5,877 bases of DNA from Clostridia bacterium (GTDB lineage: Bacteria > Bacillota > Clostridia > Oscillospirales > CAG-382): positions 1 to 5,877 of the forward strand of contig JAFQII010000217.1 of the NCBI GenBank assembly GCA_017397605.1, given 5' to 3'. A program made the translations under genes and the position numbers. Position 1 is the first letter of the stretch. Each line of letters opens with the position of its first letter. Below are positions 5,676 through 5,877 of the stretch, piece by piece. The notes beneath the pieces are model-generated. The model ran no database searches. It was not told where the DNA came from and was given only the letters and a program-made list of their open reading frames with translations.

Positions 5676-5877
5676 GACGAAAGCGTTTTTTTGAAAGATC
5701 GTACTTTATCACGCTCGTGTTGTTTTTGGTGCTGTTTAATCTCGGGATCTTTGCGCTTGCGATGTATACGCAAAACAACAGCATCAAGGCAGAAAAACAG
5801 ATCTGCATTTCCGAGCAGTTTGCGATCATCGAGGCTTTTGAACGTGACTACGACGACAGCGACGGCTCGGACGGATA
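5672..5877 (+). CDS. Probable sensor histidine kinase, N-terminal fragment cut by the window edge
   Basis: The ATG at 5672 overlaps the response-regulator TGA (ATGA), the usual coupled arrangement for a regulator and its kinase. The 68 visible residues comprise a basic N-terminus (MRRKRFFER), one strong membrane helix (about 11-32) and the start of a polar, probably extracellular segment ending in an Asp/Ser/Gly-rich stretch (DYDDSDGSDG). The frame is open to the right edge. The kinase call rests on position and topology, because the HAMP, dimerisation/phosphoacceptor and ATPase domains would all lie beyond the window. By family habit, an extracytoplasmic sensor loop and a second helix should follow. 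Another membrane protein coupled to the regulator is possible but less likely. Confidence 0.8.
   Translation, partial: MRRKRFFERSYFITLVLFLVLFNLGIFALAMYTQNNSIKAEKQICISEQFAIIEAFERDYDDSDGSDG

Noticed and set aside
1..5877. CRISPR arrays, tRNA or rRNA genes, insertion sequences or attachment sites
   Set aside because: No regularly spaced repeats, tRNA-like folds, transposase or integrase frames, or terminal inverted repeats were seen.

Overview
The window looks like a piece of a Bacillota chromosome, most likely class Clostridia (Oscillospiraceae-like). This is inferred from the moderate GC content, strong AGGAGG-type ribosome binding sites, several MKK-type lipoprotein signal peptides, sigma-A promoters with TTGACA/TATAAT hexamers, and tight same-strand gene packing. 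All seven supported genes lie on the + strand. The first is cut by the left edge and the last by the right edge.

Region 1 (1-2193) is the end of an operon. It holds a large lipoprotein of unknown function (left edge to 1286), overlapped at ATGATG by a six-helix membrane protein resembling an ABC-2-type permease (1283-2149). A strong intrinsic terminator follows (2160-2193). No ATPase gene is visible; if there is one, it lies upstream.

Region 2 (2186-4975) is the most distinctive part. An AT-rich upstream tract leads into a promoter with perfect -35 and -10 hexamers but a long 20-bp spacer that contains an inverted repeat. The transcribed leader of about 130 nt can form three consecutive hairpins. 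Behind it lie three tandem paralogous lipoprotein genes (2379-3248, 3273-4130, 4142-4975). They share a lipobox, a nearly invariant NLYEESN(Y/F)DxVSAYVP motif just after the lipidated cysteine, a variable Ser/Thr/Glu/Gln linker, and a conserved 90-residue beta-rich domain. By hand count, that domain is 74% identical between copies 1 and 2, 56% between copies 2 and 3, and 50% between copies 1 and 3. Their function is unknown.

Region 3 (4976-5877) begins one base after the third lipoprotein stops. A textbook TTGACA-N17-TATAAT promoter drives an OmpR/PhoB-type response regulator (5028-5675). It overlaps by ATGA the start of a probable membrane sensor histidine kinase (5672 to the right edge).

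A plausible but unproven reading is a cell-envelope module: surface-anchored lipoproteins with their own regulated promoter, next to a two-component system. Whether the two-component system controls the lipoprotein array, or senses something connected with it, cannot be decided from this sequence.
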